Of a DNA stretch of 38,953 bases, positions 27,394 to 37,220 are shown in pieces. The notes beneath the pieces are model-generated. The model saw nothing but the letters and a program-made list of their open reading frames with translations, did no database searches and was not told where the DNA came from. This stretch comes from Rugamonas violacea (GTDB lineage: Bacteria > Pseudomonadota > Gammaproteobacteria > Burkholderiales > Burkholderiaceae_D), in contig NZ_JAEMNU010000016.1 in assembly GCF_016461825.1 (NCBI RefSeq), forward strand, positions 44,197 through 83,149, read 5' to 3'. Made by a program: the position numbers and the translations under genes. How positions within the stretch are numbered: position 1 is the stretch's first letter; the number at the start of each line of letters is the position of its first letter.

Positions 27394-28503
27394 CTATCCC
27401 CCGATGTAAGACATTTCAACTTTGTTGGCGCGGCCGGACAGGCCGCTGGTATTGATGGTGCGCAGTTCCGAATAGCGGTCGCCGCGGGCGCGCCACAGTT
27501 GGGCCAGCACGCTGCTGATCTCGGCGTCGCTGTTGCCGCCGCGCAGCAGGGCGCGCAGATCGTGGCCCTGGCTGGCGAACAGGCAGGTGTACAGCTTGCC
27601 CTCGGTCGACAGGCGGGCGCGCGAGCAGTCCTTGCAGAAGGCCTGGGTGACGCTGGAGATCAGGCCGATCTCGCCGCCGCCGTCGACGTAGCGCCAGCGC
27701 GCCGCCGTCTCGCCGCTGTAGTTGGCGTCCAGCGGGGCCAGCGGCAGCTCGGCGTGGATGCGCCGCGCCACCTCGGCCGAGGGAACCACCTCGGCCATGT
27801 TCCAGCCGTTGGAGGCGCCGACGTCCATGTATTCGATGAAGCGCAGGATGTAGGGCGAGCCTTTGAAGTGGCGCGCCATCGGCACGATCTCCTGGTCGTT
27901 CATGCCGCCTTTGACCACCATGTTGATCTTGATCGGGCCGAGACCGACCTGGTGCGCCATGTCGATGCCCTTGAGCACGTCGTCGACGGCGAAGTCGACG
28001 TCGTTCATGCGCTTGAAGGTGGCGTCGTCGAGCGCATCGAGCGAGACGGTGACGCGCCGCAGGCCGGCGTCCTTGAGCGACTGCGCCTTCTTCGCCAGCA
28101 AGGAGGCGTTGGTGGTCAAGGTCAGGTCGAGCGGGCGGCCGTGCACGGTCTTCAGCTCGCTGAGCATGCCGATCAGCTTTTCGATGTTCTTGCGCAGCAG
28201 CGGCTCGCCGCCGGTCAGGCGGATCTTCTCGACGCCGTGGCCGATGAACAGGCGGGCCAGGCGGGTGATCTCCTCGAAGGACAGCAGCGAGCTGTGCGGC
28301 AGGTAGTTGTAGTCCTTGTCGAACACCGACTTGGGCATGCAGTAGACGCAGCGGAAGTTGCAGCGGTCGGTGATGGAGATGCGCAGGTCGTGCAGCGGCC
28401 GGGCGAGCCGGTCCTCGACGCGCCCGGTGGGTGTTTCCAGCAGCGCGGGGACGGTCGGCGCCTGGGCGCGGCCGGCGGACACTATGATGATTTTTTCAGC
28501 CAT
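27394..28503 (-). CDS. moaA: GTP 3',8-cyclase MoaA
   Basis: MoaA is the radical SAM enzyme of the first step of molybdenum cofactor synthesis, which cyclises GTP. The 369-residue protein has the N-terminal cluster motif CNFRCVYC (C48, C52, C55), the SAM-binding LTGGEPLL, the C-terminal cluster cysteines in [21 protein letters not shown], and the terminal Gly-Gly that is required in MoaA. The start at [11 protein letters not shown] is 56 bp after the chrA stop codon; the upstream frame extends into chrA antisense-free sequence but is not MoaA-like. The stop codon is followed by the MobA-MoeA start after one base, so translation is coupled. Confidence 0.97.
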   Translation of the reverse strand: MAEKIIIVSAGRAQAPTVPALLETPTGRVEDRLARPLHDLRISITDRCNFRCVYCMPKSVFDKDYNYLPHSSLLSFEEITRLARLFIGHGVEKIRLTGGEPLLRKNIEKLIGMLSELKTVHGRPLDLTLTTNASLLAKKAQSLKDAGLRRVTVSLDALDDATFKRMNDVDFAVDDVLKGIDMAHQVGLGPIKINMVVKGGMNDQEIVPMARHFKGSPYILRFIEYMDVGASNGWNMAEVVPSAEVARRIHAELPLAPLDANYSGETAARWRYVDGGGEIGLISSVTQAFCKDCSRARLSTEGKLYTCLFASQGHDLRALLRGGNSDAEISSVLAQLWRARGDRYSELRTINTSGLSGRANKVEMSYIGG

Positions 28504-28559
28504 GAATAATTGCAATGTTACCGGGTGGAACGCACTGATGGAAAGCCCAAAAATCAAGC

Positions 28560-29900
28560 CTAGGTTGGATACGATAGCACGAGGCCAGTCAGTCCACAGG
28601 CCAGCAGCAGTTTGATGGTGCCGACCTGGTAGCGGAACAAGGCCACGCAGGCGGCCGCGCTGATGGCGATGGCGACGCCGTCCCAGGCCGCCGCCGGCGC
28701 GCCGAGGCGGAACACATGCTCGCCGAAGAACAGCGCCAGGCTGACGATGACGCCGACCACGGCGGCGGAGATGGCGGTCAGCGGCGCCGTCATGCGGATG
28801 TTGTCGCGGCTCGCCTCGACCAGCGGCCCGCCGGCCAGGATGAAGACGAAGGAGGGCAGAAAGGTGAAGAAGGTGGCCACCGCCGCGCCGCCCGCGCCGG
28901 CCAGTGCCACACCGGCGCCGGGCGCGGCCTGGCTCCAGGCGCCGACAAAGCCGACAAAGGCGACGATCATGATCAGCGGGCCGGGCGTGGTTTCGCCCAG
29001 CGCCAGGCCGTCGATCATTTGCGCGCCGCTGAGCCATTGGAAGTGGTCGACCGCACCTTGGTAGACGTAGGGCAAGACCGCGTAGGCGCCGCCAAAGGTC
29101 AGCAGGGCGGCCTTGGTGAAGAACCAGTCCATTTGCGCCAGCGCGTGCTGCGGGCCGTAGTGCCAGGCCAGCAGCAGCCAGCTCGCCAGTCCCAAGGCGC
29201 AGCCGAGCAGGACGACGCGGACCAGGCCGGACCAGGCAAAGCGGGCGTGGGCCGGCGTCGGCGTGTCGTCGTCGATGATGGCGGGGCCGTAGGAGGTTTT
29301 GCGGTCGGGGTGCTGGCCGCCGACCTGGAAGTAGCGCGGCCAGTACTTGCCGCCGATCACGCCGAGCAGGGCGGCGCCGAGCACAATGGCTGGAAAAGGC
29401 AGGTGTAGCATGGCGATGGCAGCGAATGCGGCCACGGCGATGCCGATCAGGACGGTGTTTTTCAGCGTGCGCGAGCCGATCCGCCAAGCCGCCGCCAGGA
29501 CGATGGCGACCACCGCCGGTTTGATTCCATAGAGCACGCCGGCGATCTCGGGAATGCTGCCCCATGCCAGGTAAATCCACGACAATGCGCTGAGGATCAG
29601 CAACGATGGCAGCACGAACAGTACCCCGGCGAGGATGCCGCCGGGGGTGCGGTGGAGCAGCCAGCCGATGTAGACGGCCAGTTGGGTCGCCTCCGGGCCG
29701 GGCAGCAGCATGCAGTAGTTGAGGGCGTGCAGGAAACGCTGCTCGGAGATCCAGCGGCGCTTTTCCACCAGTTCGCTGTGCATCATGGCGATCTGGCCGG
29801 CGGGGCCGCCAAAGCTGATCAAGCCGAGTTTGAGCCAATACCAGAAGGCGGTGCGCAGGGGAATCGGGGCGGGGCGTTGCGACGGCGGAGCCTGGCTCAT
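28560..29900 (-). CDS. chrA: Chromate transporter, ChrA family
   Basis: The 446-residue inner-membrane protein has two homologous CHR domains. The first begins with [23 protein letters not shown] and contains [20 protein letters not shown]; the second contains [22 protein letters not shown] and [22 protein letters not shown]. About ten hydrophobic helices are spread over both halves. ChrA proteins export chromate, often giving resistance, although some members move other anions. No chrB regulator is next to it. It lies between rne and moaA, which are neighbours in many related genomes, so it looks like an insertion. It has its own promoter (29945-29973); no Shine-Dalgarno is evident. Confidence 0.93.
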   Translation of the reverse strand: MSQAPPSQRPAPIPLRTAFWYWLKLGLISFGGPAGQIAMMHSELVEKRRWISEQRFLHALNYCMLLPGPEATQLAVYIGWLLHRTPGGILAGVLFVLPSLLILSALSWIYLAWGSIPEIAGVLYGIKPAVVAIVLAAAWRIGSRTLKNTVLIGIAVAAFAAIAMLHLPFPAIVLGAALLGVIGGKYWPRYFQVGGQHPDRKTSYGPAIIDDDTPTPAHARFAWSGLVRVVLLGCALGLASWLLLAWHYGPQHALAQMDWFFTKAALLTFGGAYAVLPYVYQGAVDHFQWLSGAQMIDGLALGETTPGPLIMIVAFVGFVGAWSQAAPGAGVALAGAGGAAVATFFTFLPSFVFILAGGPLVEASRDNIRMTAPLTAISAAVVGVIVSLALFFGEHVFRLGAPAAAWDGVAIAISAAACVALFRYQVGTIKLLLACGLTGLVLSYPT

Positions 29901-29944
29901 GGAGAGAGTTCTTATTGGAAGGGCGCCGGCGGGCGGATGCGGCT

Positions 29945-29973
29945 AGTGTAGCGTGGATACCCCGGCCTGACAA
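29945..29973 (-). promoter_or_regulatory. Predicted sigma70 promoter of chrA (and moaA-mobA-moeA)
   Basis: On the minus strand TTGTCA (29973-29968) and TACACT (29950-29945) are 17 bp apart. The predicted start of transcription lies about 38 nt upstream of chrA. The short gap to moaA suggests read-through into the molybdenum cofactor genes. Confidence 0.6.
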
Positions 29974-30083
29974 ACCTCCGCCACGGGGGAATGGTATGCA
30001 TCCCTGCCTATTGACATGGCCGCAAGATGACGACAGTGCGCGGTGAATTGATGGATGGATAGCCGAACTTTATCGCCGGAACG

Positions 30084-30114
30084 AAAAAAGGGGAAGCGCT
30101 TGGCTTCCCCTTTT
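30084..30114 (-). terminator. Rho-independent terminator of rne
   Basis: An 8-bp perfect stem (GGGGAAGC at 30090-30097, GCTTCCCC at 30103-30110) is flanked by A and T runs; on the minus strand six T residues follow the stem. It lies about 45 bp after the rne stop and can in part act in both directions. Confidence 0.88.
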
Positions 30115-30118
30115 GCTC

Positions 30119-30145
30119 AGCCGACCGGGACTGGCCCGGTCGGCT
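30119..30145 (-). terminator. Second hairpin between the rne stop and its terminator
   Basis: A perfect 11-bp stem (AGCCGACCGGG at 30119-30129, complement at 30135-30145) with a 5-nt loop sits just ahead of the T-tract terminator on the minus strand. It probably protects the 3' end of the rne message. Confidence 0.55.
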
Positions 30146-30156
30146 GGTCCGCTGGC

Positions 30157-33100
30157 TTAATTGCGGGTGTTGATTTGCACCAAAGGCTCTTCCGCTTGCT
30201 GTGGCAGCGGCTTGCGTTCGCGTGGAACGCGGGCCGGTGCGACTGCCTTGGCGGCGGCTTCCTGCGCTGCGCGCAGTTTGGCCGGATCGGTCGCTGCCAG
30301 GGTCAGGCCGGCGGAGCCGAGCACTGCCTGCAGGTCGATCGGCGCCGATGGCGCTACAGGAGCGGCAACCGCGACTGCCGGAGCTGGAGCCGGAGCGGCC
30401 GGCACTGCTGCCGGGGCCGTCTCGACGACGACGGCCACCGGGGCGGCTTCGACGACTACCGGGGCTGCTTCGGCAACGACCGGAGCCGCTTCCTGGGCGA
30501 CTTCGGCAACCGCCTCGACCACCACTGCGGCGGCCAGCGGAGCTTCCACCACGGCGGCAACTGGCTCGGCGACCGGCGCTACCACCGGCGCAACTACCGG
30601 AGCTACCGGAGCTACAACCGGAGCAACTACGGCCTCGACCACTGCCGCGACAACCGGCTCGGCTTCTACTTTGGCTTCGGCAACGGCCGCTGGTTTTTCA
30701 GCAACTTGCTCGGCTGCGGCTTCCTGGGCGACGGCTTCCACCACCACTGCGGCGGCCGGTGCTTCGGTCGCGGCGGCTGGTGCCGCTGCTTCGTTGGCTT
30801 CCGCCGGGGCGGCTTCGACAGCCGGGGCGACGGTGAAGCTGATCACGGGGGCGTTGTCGCCGGCTTCGCCAGCTTCATGCGCTTCGCCGTTGACGCCGCC
30901 TTCTTGACCTTCTTCGCCGCCTTCGCGTTCACGACGGTTACGGTTGCGGCCGCCGCGACGACGACGACGACGTGGCTCGCCATCTTCGCCTGTTTCGCCA
31001 TCTTCGCCCTCGGGACCGACGTTGGCCGCCGGTTTCAGGGTGATGTCGATCGGCTCGCCGGCCGGAACTACCACCGCTTCGCCCAGCGTCACGGCCGCGC
31101 CGACGGCGACTGCCGTCAACGCCAGCTCTTCGGCCTTCACTTCGCCGCCGACCGGCTTGTCGCCGCGCGGCTCACGGGGTGGCCGCGGGGTGCGCTCGGC
31201 GCGTTCCGGACGCTCGCCGCGCTCGGCGCGTTCACGTGGCGCCTGGCCTTCGGCGGTTTGGCCTTCGCGTGGCTCACGCGGCTCGCGCGGTGGCCGCGGC
31301 GGACGGGCCGGACGGCCGGTGGCGTCGACCGGCTTGGCTTCCTCGGCGGCGGGGCGGGCGGCGCCCGGTTCGCGTTCTTCGCGGCCCGGTTTGCCGTTGC
31401 GGCTGCGGCCACGCGGGCCACGGCCGTTGCGGTCGCCACGGTCGCCGGCTGGCGGCGCCTTGACCACGATGGTCGGGGCGGTCGGCATGAGCGGGGTGTC
31501 CGGTTTGGCGCGGAAGAAGCTGAACAGTTTCTCGAAGAAACCTTGTTCGGCGACAACAGGCGCGGCCGGCGCGGCCTTGACCGTTTCGGCCGGCTTGCGC
31601 TCGACCAGCGGTGCCGGCTGGTCAGGGGTGATGGTCTTGACCATGGCTTCCTGGCGCGGCTTGGCTTCTTCCTTCTGGCGCTTGCTGTAGGCCATGTCGG
31701 TTTCCGCCTGCTCGGCCAGGGTGTAGCTGGCCTGGCTGTCTTCCAGACGCGGGTCGTCGTGCTTGATGCGTTCGAGCTTGTAGTGCGGCGTGTCGAGGTG
31801 CTTGTTGGGGATCAGGATCACGCCGATGCGGTGGCGGTTCTCGATCTTCAGCACTTCGCCGCGCTTTTCGTTGAGCAGGAAGGCGGCCACGTCGACCGGT
31901 ACCTGGACGTGGATGGTGGCCGAGTTTTCCTTCATCGCCTCTTCCTGGATGATGCGCAGGACTTGCAGGGCGGACGATTCGGTGTCGCGGATGTGGCCGG
32001 TGCCGGAGCAGCGCGGGCAGGTCACGTGCGAGCCTTCGGACAGCGAGGGACGCAGGCGCTGGCGCGACAGTTCCATCAGGCCGAAGCGCGAGATCTTGCC
32101 CATTTGCACGCGGGCGCGGTCGTGGTGCAGCGCGTCCTTCAGGCGTTGCTCGACTTCGCGCTGGTTCTTCGCCACTTCCATGTCGATGAAGTCGATGACG
32201 ATCAGGCCGCCCAGGTCGCGCAGGCGCAGCTGGCGCGCCACTTCCTCGGCCGCTTCGCAGTTGGTGTTGAAGGCGGTGGTCTCGATGTCCGAGCCGCGGG
32301 TGGCGCGCGCCGAGTTGACGTCGACCGAGACCAGGGCCTCGGTGTGGTCGATGACGATGGCGCCGCCCGATGGCAGCGGCACGGTGCGCGAGTAGGCGGT
32401 TTCGATCTGGTGTTCGATCTGGAAGCGCGAGAACAGCGGCACGTCGTCGCTATAGCGTTTCACGCGGTGCACCATGTCGGGCATCACGTGGCTCATGAAC
32501 TGGTGCGCTTGTTCGTAGATGTCGTCGGTATCGATCAGGATCTCGCCGATATCGGGCTGGAAGTAATCGCGGATGGCGCGGATCACCAGCGACGATTCCT
32601 GGTAGATCAGGAAGGCGCCGGAGGCCGACTTGCCGGCGCCCTCGATGGCGCGCCACAGTTGCATCAGGTAGTTCAAGTCCCACTGCAGCTCGTCGACGTT
32701 GCGGCCGATGCCGGCGGTGCGGGCGATGACGGACATGCCGGCGGGCAGGTCCAGCTTGTCCATGGTCTCGCGCAGTTCCTGCCGCTCCTCGCCCTCGACG
32801 CGGCGCGACACGCCGCCGCCGCGCGGGTTGTTCGGCATCAGCACCAGGTAGCGGCCGGCCAGCGAGACGAAGGAGGTCAGGGCGGCGCCCTTGTTGCCGC
32901 GCTCTTCCTTTTCGACCTGGACCATGATTTCCTGGCCTTCGCGCAGGGCTTCCTTGACGGAGGCGGTGCGCACGTCGACGCCTTCACGGAAGTACGTGCG
33001 GGCAACTTCTTTGAAGGGGAGGAAGCCGTGGCGGTCTTCGCCGTAGCTGACGAAGCAAGCTTCGAGGGAGGGTTCGATGCGGGTGATGACACCCTTGTAG

Positions 33101-33222
33101 ATGTTGGACTTGCGCTGTTCGCGTCCGGCGGTTTCGATGTCGATGTCGATCAATTTTTGACCGTCGACAATCGCCACGCGCAGTTCTTCTTGCTGCGTGG
33201 CATTAAACAACATGCGTTTCAT
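30157..33222 (-). CDS. rne: Ribonuclease E
   Basis: RNase E is the main endoribonuclease for mRNA decay and for rRNA and tRNA processing and the scaffold of the degradosome at the inner membrane. The 1021-residue protein has an N-terminal catalytic half with S1 domain (about 37-120), catalytic aspartates D301 and D344, and the zinc-link CPRC (C402, C405), each two residues before the E. coli positions. After about 520 the protein is low-complexity: Arg/Pro/Gly-rich stretches (RNA binding), then a long Ala/Val/Pro repeat region at about 740-960, and a conserved-looking tail ending LVQINTRN. The start ([13 protein letters not shown]) has GGAG eight bases upstream; an ATG eleven codons earlier is unsupported. 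The leader is unusually long. Confidence 0.97.
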   Translation of the reverse strand: MKRMLFNATQQEELRVAIVDGQKLIDIDIETAGREQRKSNIYKGVITRIEPSLEACFVSYGEDRHGFLPFKEVARTYFREGVDVRTASVKEALREGQEIMVQVEKEERGNKGAALTSFVSLAGRYLVLMPNNPRGGGVSRRVEGEERQELRETMDKLDLPAGMSVIARTAGIGRNVDELQWDLNYLMQLWRAIEGAGKSASGAFLIYQESSLVIRAIRDYFQPDIGEILIDTDDIYEQAHQFMSHVMPDMVHRVKRYSDDVPLFSRFQIEHQIETAYSRTVPLPSGGAIVIDHTEALVSVDVNSARATRGSDIETTAFNTNCEAAEEVARQLRLRDLGGLIVIDFIDMEVAKNQREVEQRLKDALHHDRARVQMGKISRFGLMELSRQRLRPSLSEGSHVTCPRCSGTGHIRDTESSALQVLRIIQEEAMKENSATIHVQVPVDVAAFLLNEKRGEVLKIENRHRIGVILIPNKHLDTPHYKLERIKHDDPRLEDSQASYTLAEQAETDMAYSKRQKEEAKPRQEAMVKTITPDQPAPLVERKPAETVKAAPAAPVVAEQGFFEKLFSFFRAKPDTPLMPTAPTIVVKAPPAGDRGDRNGRGPRGRSRNGKPGREEREPGAARPAAEEAKPVDATGRPARPPRPPREPREPREGQTAEGQAPRERAERGERPERAERTPRPPREPRGDKPVGGEVKAEELALTAVAVGAAVTLGEAVVVPAGEPIDITLKPAANVGPEGEDGETGEDGEPRRRRRRGGRNRNRREREGGEEGQEGGVNGEAHEAGEAGDNAPVISFTVAPAVEAAPAEANEAAAPAAATEAPAAAVVVEAVAQEAAAEQVAEKPAAVAEAKVEAEPVVAAVVEAVVAPVVAPVAPVVAPVVAPVAEPVAAVVEAPLAAAVVVEAVAEVAQEAAPVVAEAAPVVVEAAPVAVVVETAPAAVPAAPAPAPAVAVAAPVAPSAPIDLQAVLGSAGLTLAATDPAKLRAAQEAAAKAVAPARVPRERKPLPQQAEEPLVQINTRN
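30560..30640. repeat. Low-complexity repeat in the rne tail
   Basis: The DNA repeats short units of the type ACCGGAGCTACC/ACCGGCGCAACT, which encode the [12 protein letters not shown] stretch of the RNase E tail on the minus strand. Such tracts vary in length between strains by slippage without breaking the frame when units are multiples of three. Confidence 0.6.
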
Positions 33223-33717
33223 TTTTTTAACTCCGCGACCCGAGGGCCATCTCAATGCCGCCCCCGTGGGAGCGGCGAAGTACAGGGATATACGCGAGAA
33301 TTAAAATGGTTGCGGTGGGTATGCCCTGATGTGCGGCGCAGCAACGCGGAGGTTGCGGCCGCAACTGGGCGCATGAGGTTGATCGACATGCCGAGTGCAC
33401 GCATCACCTGCGACTCATCCATGCAGCCCGAAAAGGTCGGGGCGGAGAATGCAGGCGGTGAGCAAATCGATGAGCCAAAACCTGGCCAGGCTTACATATT
33501 ACAACTTCGACAACTAGGCTTGTTTCAGCCCTCCGTCATTAGCTTGCAACAAAGCATGGGGTTTGGCGAAAACGGCAAGCGTTATCAACTTCATCAACCA
33601 GCGAGCACGGCTCTTGACCGTGCTTGCCGGACTTATCCTTACAATCCAAACATTCTAATCCAGCACTCTTGCCCGCAATCCGATTACAACAACGGTGCAA
33701 CCTTGATTCGCGCAGGG
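33223..33717 (-). promoter_or_regulatory. Putative long structured 5' leader of rne
   Basis: The best promoter lies about 495 nt upstream of the rne start, and no gene fills the space. The leader contains a 14-bp perfect palindrome (GTTGCGGCCGCAAC, 33352-33365), a hairpin AGCACGG/CCGTGCT (33604-33624) and a competing longer-range pairing CGGCAAGC/GCTTGCCG (33573-33580 with 33622-33629). In E. coli the long rne leader is the site of RNase E autoregulation; the same role is inferred here. Confidence 0.55.
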
Positions 33718-33723
33718 GTGGTG

Positions 33724-33752
33724 CGTATACATTTTTTCCTCTGAATTTGCAA
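33724..33752 (-). promoter_or_regulatory. Predicted sigma70 promoter of rne
   Basis: On the minus strand TTGCAA (33752-33747) and TATACG (33729-33724) are exactly 17 bp apart. A weaker candidate with TAGAAT lies closer to the gene near 33655. Confidence 0.55.
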
Positions 33753-33887
33753 TTTGGCGAGGCCAGTGGAGACGCCCCTGTGTAAAATGTGCTTTTATTC
33801 TTACACTTGCCGCAGCTAGAACCGCAGCAAAACAATTATATATTCAAAATGAAGGACTTAGAGAGATTTTCTGGGAAGACAGAGCAA

Positions 33888-34868
33888 ATGAAGATGCAAA
33901 ACGATGTTGTTCCCCCTTCAACTGTAGTTCAGCCGCAAGCGCAGTTCGTCACTATCACTGAAGAAGAGGCCGGTCAGCGGATCGATAACTACCTGTTGCG
34001 CATATGCAAAGGCGTGCCGAAAAGCCACGTCTACCGCATCCTGCGCTCGGGCGAGGTGCGTGTCAACAAGGGCCGCATCGACCAATTGTACCGTTTGGTG
34101 CAAGGCGATGTGGTGCGCATTCCGCCCGTGCGCATCGCCGAAAAGGCCGAGGTCAACGTGCCGGCCGCCGAATTCAAGATCATCTTCGAGGACGGCCATT
34201 TGCTGGTCATCGACAAGCCGGCCGGCGTCGCCGTGCACGGCGGTTCGGGCGTGTCCTTCGGCGTCATCGAGCAGCTGCGCGCGTCGCGGCCGGACGCCAA
34301 GTTCCTCGAACTGGTGCACCGGCTGGACCGCGACACCTCCGGCCTGTTGTTGTTGGCCAAGAAACGTTCGGCGTTGACCAATCTGCACGAGCAGATGCGC
34401 GACGGCCTGACCGACAAGCGCTACCTGACCCTGGTGGCGGGCGACTGGAAGAACGCGCGCCAGCACGTCAAGCTGCCGCTGCACAAGTACACCACGGCCG
34501 AGGGCGAGCGCCGCGTCGCGGTGCAGGCCGACGGCCTGCCGTCGCACACGGTGTTCTCGTTGCTGCGCAAGTTCCCGCACTTCGCCCTGCTCGAGGCGGA
34601 GCTGAAAACCGGCCGCACCCACCAGATCCGCGTCCACCTGTCCTCGTCGGGCTTCGCCATCGCCGGCGACGACAAGTACGGCGATTTCGCGCTGAACCGC
34701 GCGCTGCTCAAGGCCGACGCCACGCGCGGCGCGCTCAAGCGGATGTTCCTGCACGCCCACCAGATCACCTTCACCCATCCCGACACGGGCAAGAGCATGA
34801 CGCTGAACGCGCCTTTGGCCGCCGAATGTGAGCGTTTCTTGTTAAGCTTGGGGAAACCGATCAATTAA
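33888..34868 (+). CDS. rluC: 23S rRNA pseudouridine synthase RluC
   Basis: RluC isomerises uridines at positions 955, 2504 and 2580 (E. coli numbering) of 23S rRNA. The 326-residue protein has an N-terminal S4 domain (AGQRIDNYLLRICKGVPKSHVYRILRSGEVRVN, about 28-60), then the RluA-family catalytic domain with HRLDRDTSGLLLLA (catalytic D147), RYLTLVAGDW and the LKTGRTHQIRVHL motif. The start chosen has GGAAGA and AGAG upstream; other in-frame starts at 33849 (ATG) and 33789 (GTG) lack a ribosome site. It is divergent from rne, a frequent arrangement in betaproteobacteria, and leads the plus-strand set with gph, a Rieske gene and sppA. Confidence 0.95.
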   Translation: MKMQNDVVPPSTVVQPQAQFVTITEEEAGQRIDNYLLRICKGVPKSHVYRILRSGEVRVNKGRIDQLYRLVQGDVVRIPPVRIAEKAEVNVPAAEFKIIFEDGHLLVIDKPAGVAVHGGSGVSFGVIEQLRASRPDAKFLELVHRLDRDTSGLLLLAKKRSALTNLHEQMRDGLTDKRYLTLVAGDWKNARQHVKLPLHKYTTAEGERRVAVQADGLPSHTVFSLLRKFPHFALLEAELKTGRTHQIRVHLSSSGFAIAGDDKYGDFALNRALLKADATRGALKRMFLHAHQITFTHPDTGKSMTLNAPLAAECERFLLSLGKPIN

Positions 34869-34950
34869 TACTATTGGACCGGGCGGGCCGCCCCAGGCGG
34901 ATCATTGCCGCGTGGAAAAAACACGGCCGCCCGTCCAGCCCAGACAACTA

Positions 34951-34980
34951 AGGAGCCGGCGGCGTCAGCCGCCGGGAAAC
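34951..34980 (+). promoter_or_regulatory. Shine-Dalgarno plus hairpin ahead of the gph-like gene
   Basis: AGGAG (34951-34955) is followed at once by an 8-bp GC stem with 4-nt loop (CCGGCGGC 34956-34963, GCCGCCGG 34968-34975) and then GAAAC and the ATG. The linear spacing of 25 bases is too long, but folding of the hairpin leaves five unpaired bases between AGGAG-stem and ATG. Confidence 0.5.
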
Positions 34981-35640
34981 ATGGCAAGAAAGCAATTCGA
35001 CCTCATCGTCTTCGATTGGGACGGCACCTTGATGGACAGCACCTCGACCATCGTCAAATGCATCCAGGCGGCGGCCAAGGACCTCGGCCTGCCGATTCCG
35101 GCCGACCACGCCGCCGCCCACGTCATCGGCCTCGGCCTGGCCGAGGCGATGCAGGCGGTGATGCCCGACATCGAGCCGAAATACTATCCGCGCATGGTGG
35201 AGCGCTACCGCTACCACTACCTGTCGCACGACCACGAGCTGACCCTGTTCGACGGCGTGCGCGAGATGCTCGACGAGCTGTCGCAGCAGGCCTACTTCCT
35301 GGCCGTGGCGACCGGCAAGAGCCGCGTCGGCCTGAACCGCGCGCTCAACGCGACCAGGTTGCTGTCGATGTTCGACGCCACCCGCTGCGCCGACGAGACC
35401 TTCAGCAAGCCGCATCCGGCCATGCTGCAGGAGCTGACCCGCGAGCTGGGCCAGGACCTGAGGCGCACCGCGATGATCGGCGACACCAGCCACGACCTGC
35501 TGATGGCCAACAACGCCGGCGCCGCCGGCATCGCCGTGCAGTACGGCGCCCATCCTCCCGAGCAACTGGCCGCCTGCCAGCCCGTGTACTCGGCCGCCAG
35601 CGTGGCCGAGCTGCGCGACTGGCTCAACGAGCACGCCTGA
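34981..35640 (+). CDS. HAD-family hydrolase, phosphoglycolate phosphatase-like
   Basis: The 219-residue cytosolic protein is a haloacid dehalogenase superfamily phosphatase. Motif I is VFDWDGTLMDS with nucleophile D9 or its partner D11 (DWDGT), motif II is AVATGKS, the lysine is in FSKPHP, and motif III is IGDTSHDLLMANNAGA. An alpha-helical cap between motifs I and II suits the Gph/beta-phosphoglucomutase-like subclass; the substrate cannot be told from sequence. The start MARKQFDLIVFDWDGTL is favoured because the nucleophile normally lies near residue 10; an ATG 23 codons upstream would add an Arg/Pro-rich tail. Its stop codon overlaps the next start (TGATG). Confidence 0.93.
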   Translation: MARKQFDLIVFDWDGTLMDSTSTIVKCIQAAAKDLGLPIPADHAAAHVIGLGLAEAMQAVMPDIEPKYYPRMVERYRYHYLSHDHELTLFDGVREMLDELSQQAYFLAVATGKSRVGLNRALNATRLLSMFDATRCADETFSKPHPAMLQELTRELGQDLRRTAMIGDTSHDLLMANNAGAAGIAVQYGAHPPEQLAACQPVYSAASVAELRDWLNEHA

Positions 35641-36014
35641 TGGACGCCGCCGACGCCATCCTGGTTTGCGCCGCCGACGCCGTGCTCGAGGGCGGGCGCG
35701 GCGTGCGCTTCGCGCTCACCGCCGGCGGCGAGGACGGCACCGGCTTCGTGGTGCGCTACGGCGGCAAGGTGTACGGCTATTTGAACCGCTGCGCCCACGT
35801 GCCCATCGAACTCGACTGGGCCGAGGGCGAATTCTTCGAATCGAGCGGCCTGTATCTGATGTGTTCGACCCACGGCGCGATCTATGTGCCGGACAGCGGC
35901 TTTTGCGCCGGCGGCCCCTGCAAGGGCGGCCGGCTGCGCCCGATCGCCGTCGAGGAGCGCGAACAGAACATATATTGGCAGCCCGACGACTATGTGCGGC
36001 CCGCGCGCGCCTGA
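35640..36014 (+). CDS. Rieske [2Fe-2S] domain protein
   Basis: The 124-residue soluble protein has a Rieske cluster motif: C51-x-H53 in NRCAHVPIELDW and C75-x2-H78 in LMCSTHGAIYVPDSG, with a further FCAGGPCKGGRLRPI loop. It resembles stand-alone Rieske ferredoxin-like proteins that hand electrons to an unidentified partner; its role is unknown. The ATG overlaps the stop of the phosphatase gene by one base, so translation is coupled, and sppA follows after 41 bp. The same gene order occurs in other betaproteobacteria as far as I recall, so the protein is part of a conserved cluster and not an accessory gene. Confidence 0.92.
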   Translation: MDAADAILVCAADAVLEGGRGVRFALTAGGEDGTGFVVRYGGKVYGYLNRCAHVPIELDWAEGEFFESSGLYLMCSTHGAIYVPDSGFCAGGPCKGGRLRPIAVEEREQNIYWQPDDYVRPARA

Positions 36015-36055
36015 GCGCCGGCCGTGCCGACATGACCAACCACTAGAAGCGACTT

Positions 36056-37090
36056 ATGAGTGATAACACGAGCGACAGCGCCGGCCTCAACCCGGCCAAC
36101 GAACAGCAGCCGGCGGCCGCCGGCGCGGCGGGCAAGCCGGCCAAGGGGGCCGCCGTCTGGGAGCGCGAGGTGCTGGAGAAGCTGGTGTTCGCCACCCTCA
36201 AGGAACAGCGCGCGCAGCGCCGCTGGGGCATCTTCTTCAAGGCCCTGACCTTGCTGGTGATCATGTTCGGCCTGGCCGCCTACTTCGACTTCAGCCTGAC
36301 CGGCACCGACGCCGAGACGCTCGGCCGCCACACCGCGCTGATCGAGATCGACGGCGCCATCGAGGCCGAGGGCAGCGGCGCGGCCGCCGTGGTGATCCCG
36401 GCGCTGAACAAGGCCTTCTCCGACAGCGGCTCGGTGGCGGTGGTGCTGCATATCAATAGCCCGGGCGGCAGTCCGGTGCAGGCCGGCATGATCGTCGACG
36501 AAATGAACCGCCTGCGCAAGGGTTATCCGGGCAAGCCGCTGTACGTGGTGGTCGACGAGATCTGCGCCTCCGGCGGCTATTACATCGCCGCCGCCGCCGA
36601 CCGCATCTATGTCAACAAGGCCAGCATCGTCGGTTCGATCGGCGTGCTGATGGACGGCTTCGGCTTCACCGGCATCATGGACAAGGTCGGCGTCGAGCGG
36701 CGCCTGCTGACGGCCGGCGAGAACAAGGGCTTCATGGACCCGTTCAGCCCGCAATCGGACAAGCACAAGCAGCATGCCCAGGCGATGCTCAACGAGATCC
36801 ACCAGCAGTTCATCCAGGTGGTGCGAACCGGTCGCGGCAAGCGTTTGAAGGAAACCCCGGAGACCTTCTCCGGCCTGTTCTGGAGCGGCGCCAAGGCGCT
36901 CGACATGGGCCTGGTCGACGCCTTCGGCAGCGTCGACAGCGTGGCGCGCGACATCGTCCACGCCGAGGACATCATCGACTACACCCAGCACGAGGGTCTG
37001 CCCGAGCGCGTGCTGAAGAAATTCGGCGCCGCCATGGGCGCCGGCGCGTTCAAATCGGCCTACCTGGCCGCCAAGCCGCGGCTGCAATAA
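36056..37090 (+). CDS. sppA: Signal peptide peptidase SppA, S49 family
   Basis: This 344-residue inner-membrane serine protease degrades cleaved signal peptides and similar membrane fragments. It has a cytoplasmic N-terminus of about 57 residues, one transmembrane helix at about 58-78 and a periplasmic S49 domain. The nucleophile S172 is in EICASGGYYIAAAAD, and K224 in AGENKGFMDPF fits the catalytic lysine of the Ser-Lys dyad; HINSPGGSP forms the oxyanion-loop motif. It is the short, single-domain form, not the two-domain E. coli SppA. It ends the rluC-gph-Rieske-sppA set. An imperfect 11-bp inverted repeat (37098-37119) follows the stop, without a T tract. Confidence 0.95.
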   Translation: MSDNTSDSAGLNPANEQQPAAAGAAGKPAKGAAVWEREVLEKLVFATLKEQRAQRRWGIFFKALTLLVIMFGLAAYFDFSLTGTDAETLGRHTALIEIDGAIEAEGSGAAAVVIPALNKAFSDSGSVAVVLHINSPGGSPVQAGMIVDEMNRLRKGYPGKPLYVVVDEICASGGYYIAAAADRIYVNKASIVGSIGVLMDGFGFTGIMDKVGVERRLLTAGENKGFMDPFSPQSDKHKQHAQAMLNEIHQQFIQVVRTGRGKRLKETPETFSGLFWSGAKALDMGLVDAFGSVDSVARDIVHAEDIIDYTQHEGLPERVLKKFGAAMGAGAFKSAYLAAKPRLQ

Positions 37091-37220
37091 ACGGCCGTCG
37101 CCATGGCGCGCCGTGGCGATGCGGCGGGTCGCATTTATATTGCAATCGACGTCATGGCAGCGGCGTACAGCCGTCAATAATGGCGTCGGCTTAACATTAT
37201 CAGGATGGCCTCGTTCGGCC

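Noticed and set aside
28504..29973. Extension of the moaA frame to 859 codons
   Set aside because: The upstream part overlaps chrA in another frame and is not MoaA-like; MoaA is full length from 28503.
30055..33744. Plus-strand open frame of 1229 codons
   Set aside because: It is antisense to rne; its Arg/Gly/Cys-rich start only mirrors the Ala/Pro repeats of the RNase E tail.
33539..33835. Minus-strand frame of 98 codons with several Cys
   Set aside because: It spans the predicted rne promoter and leader and has no ribosome-binding site.
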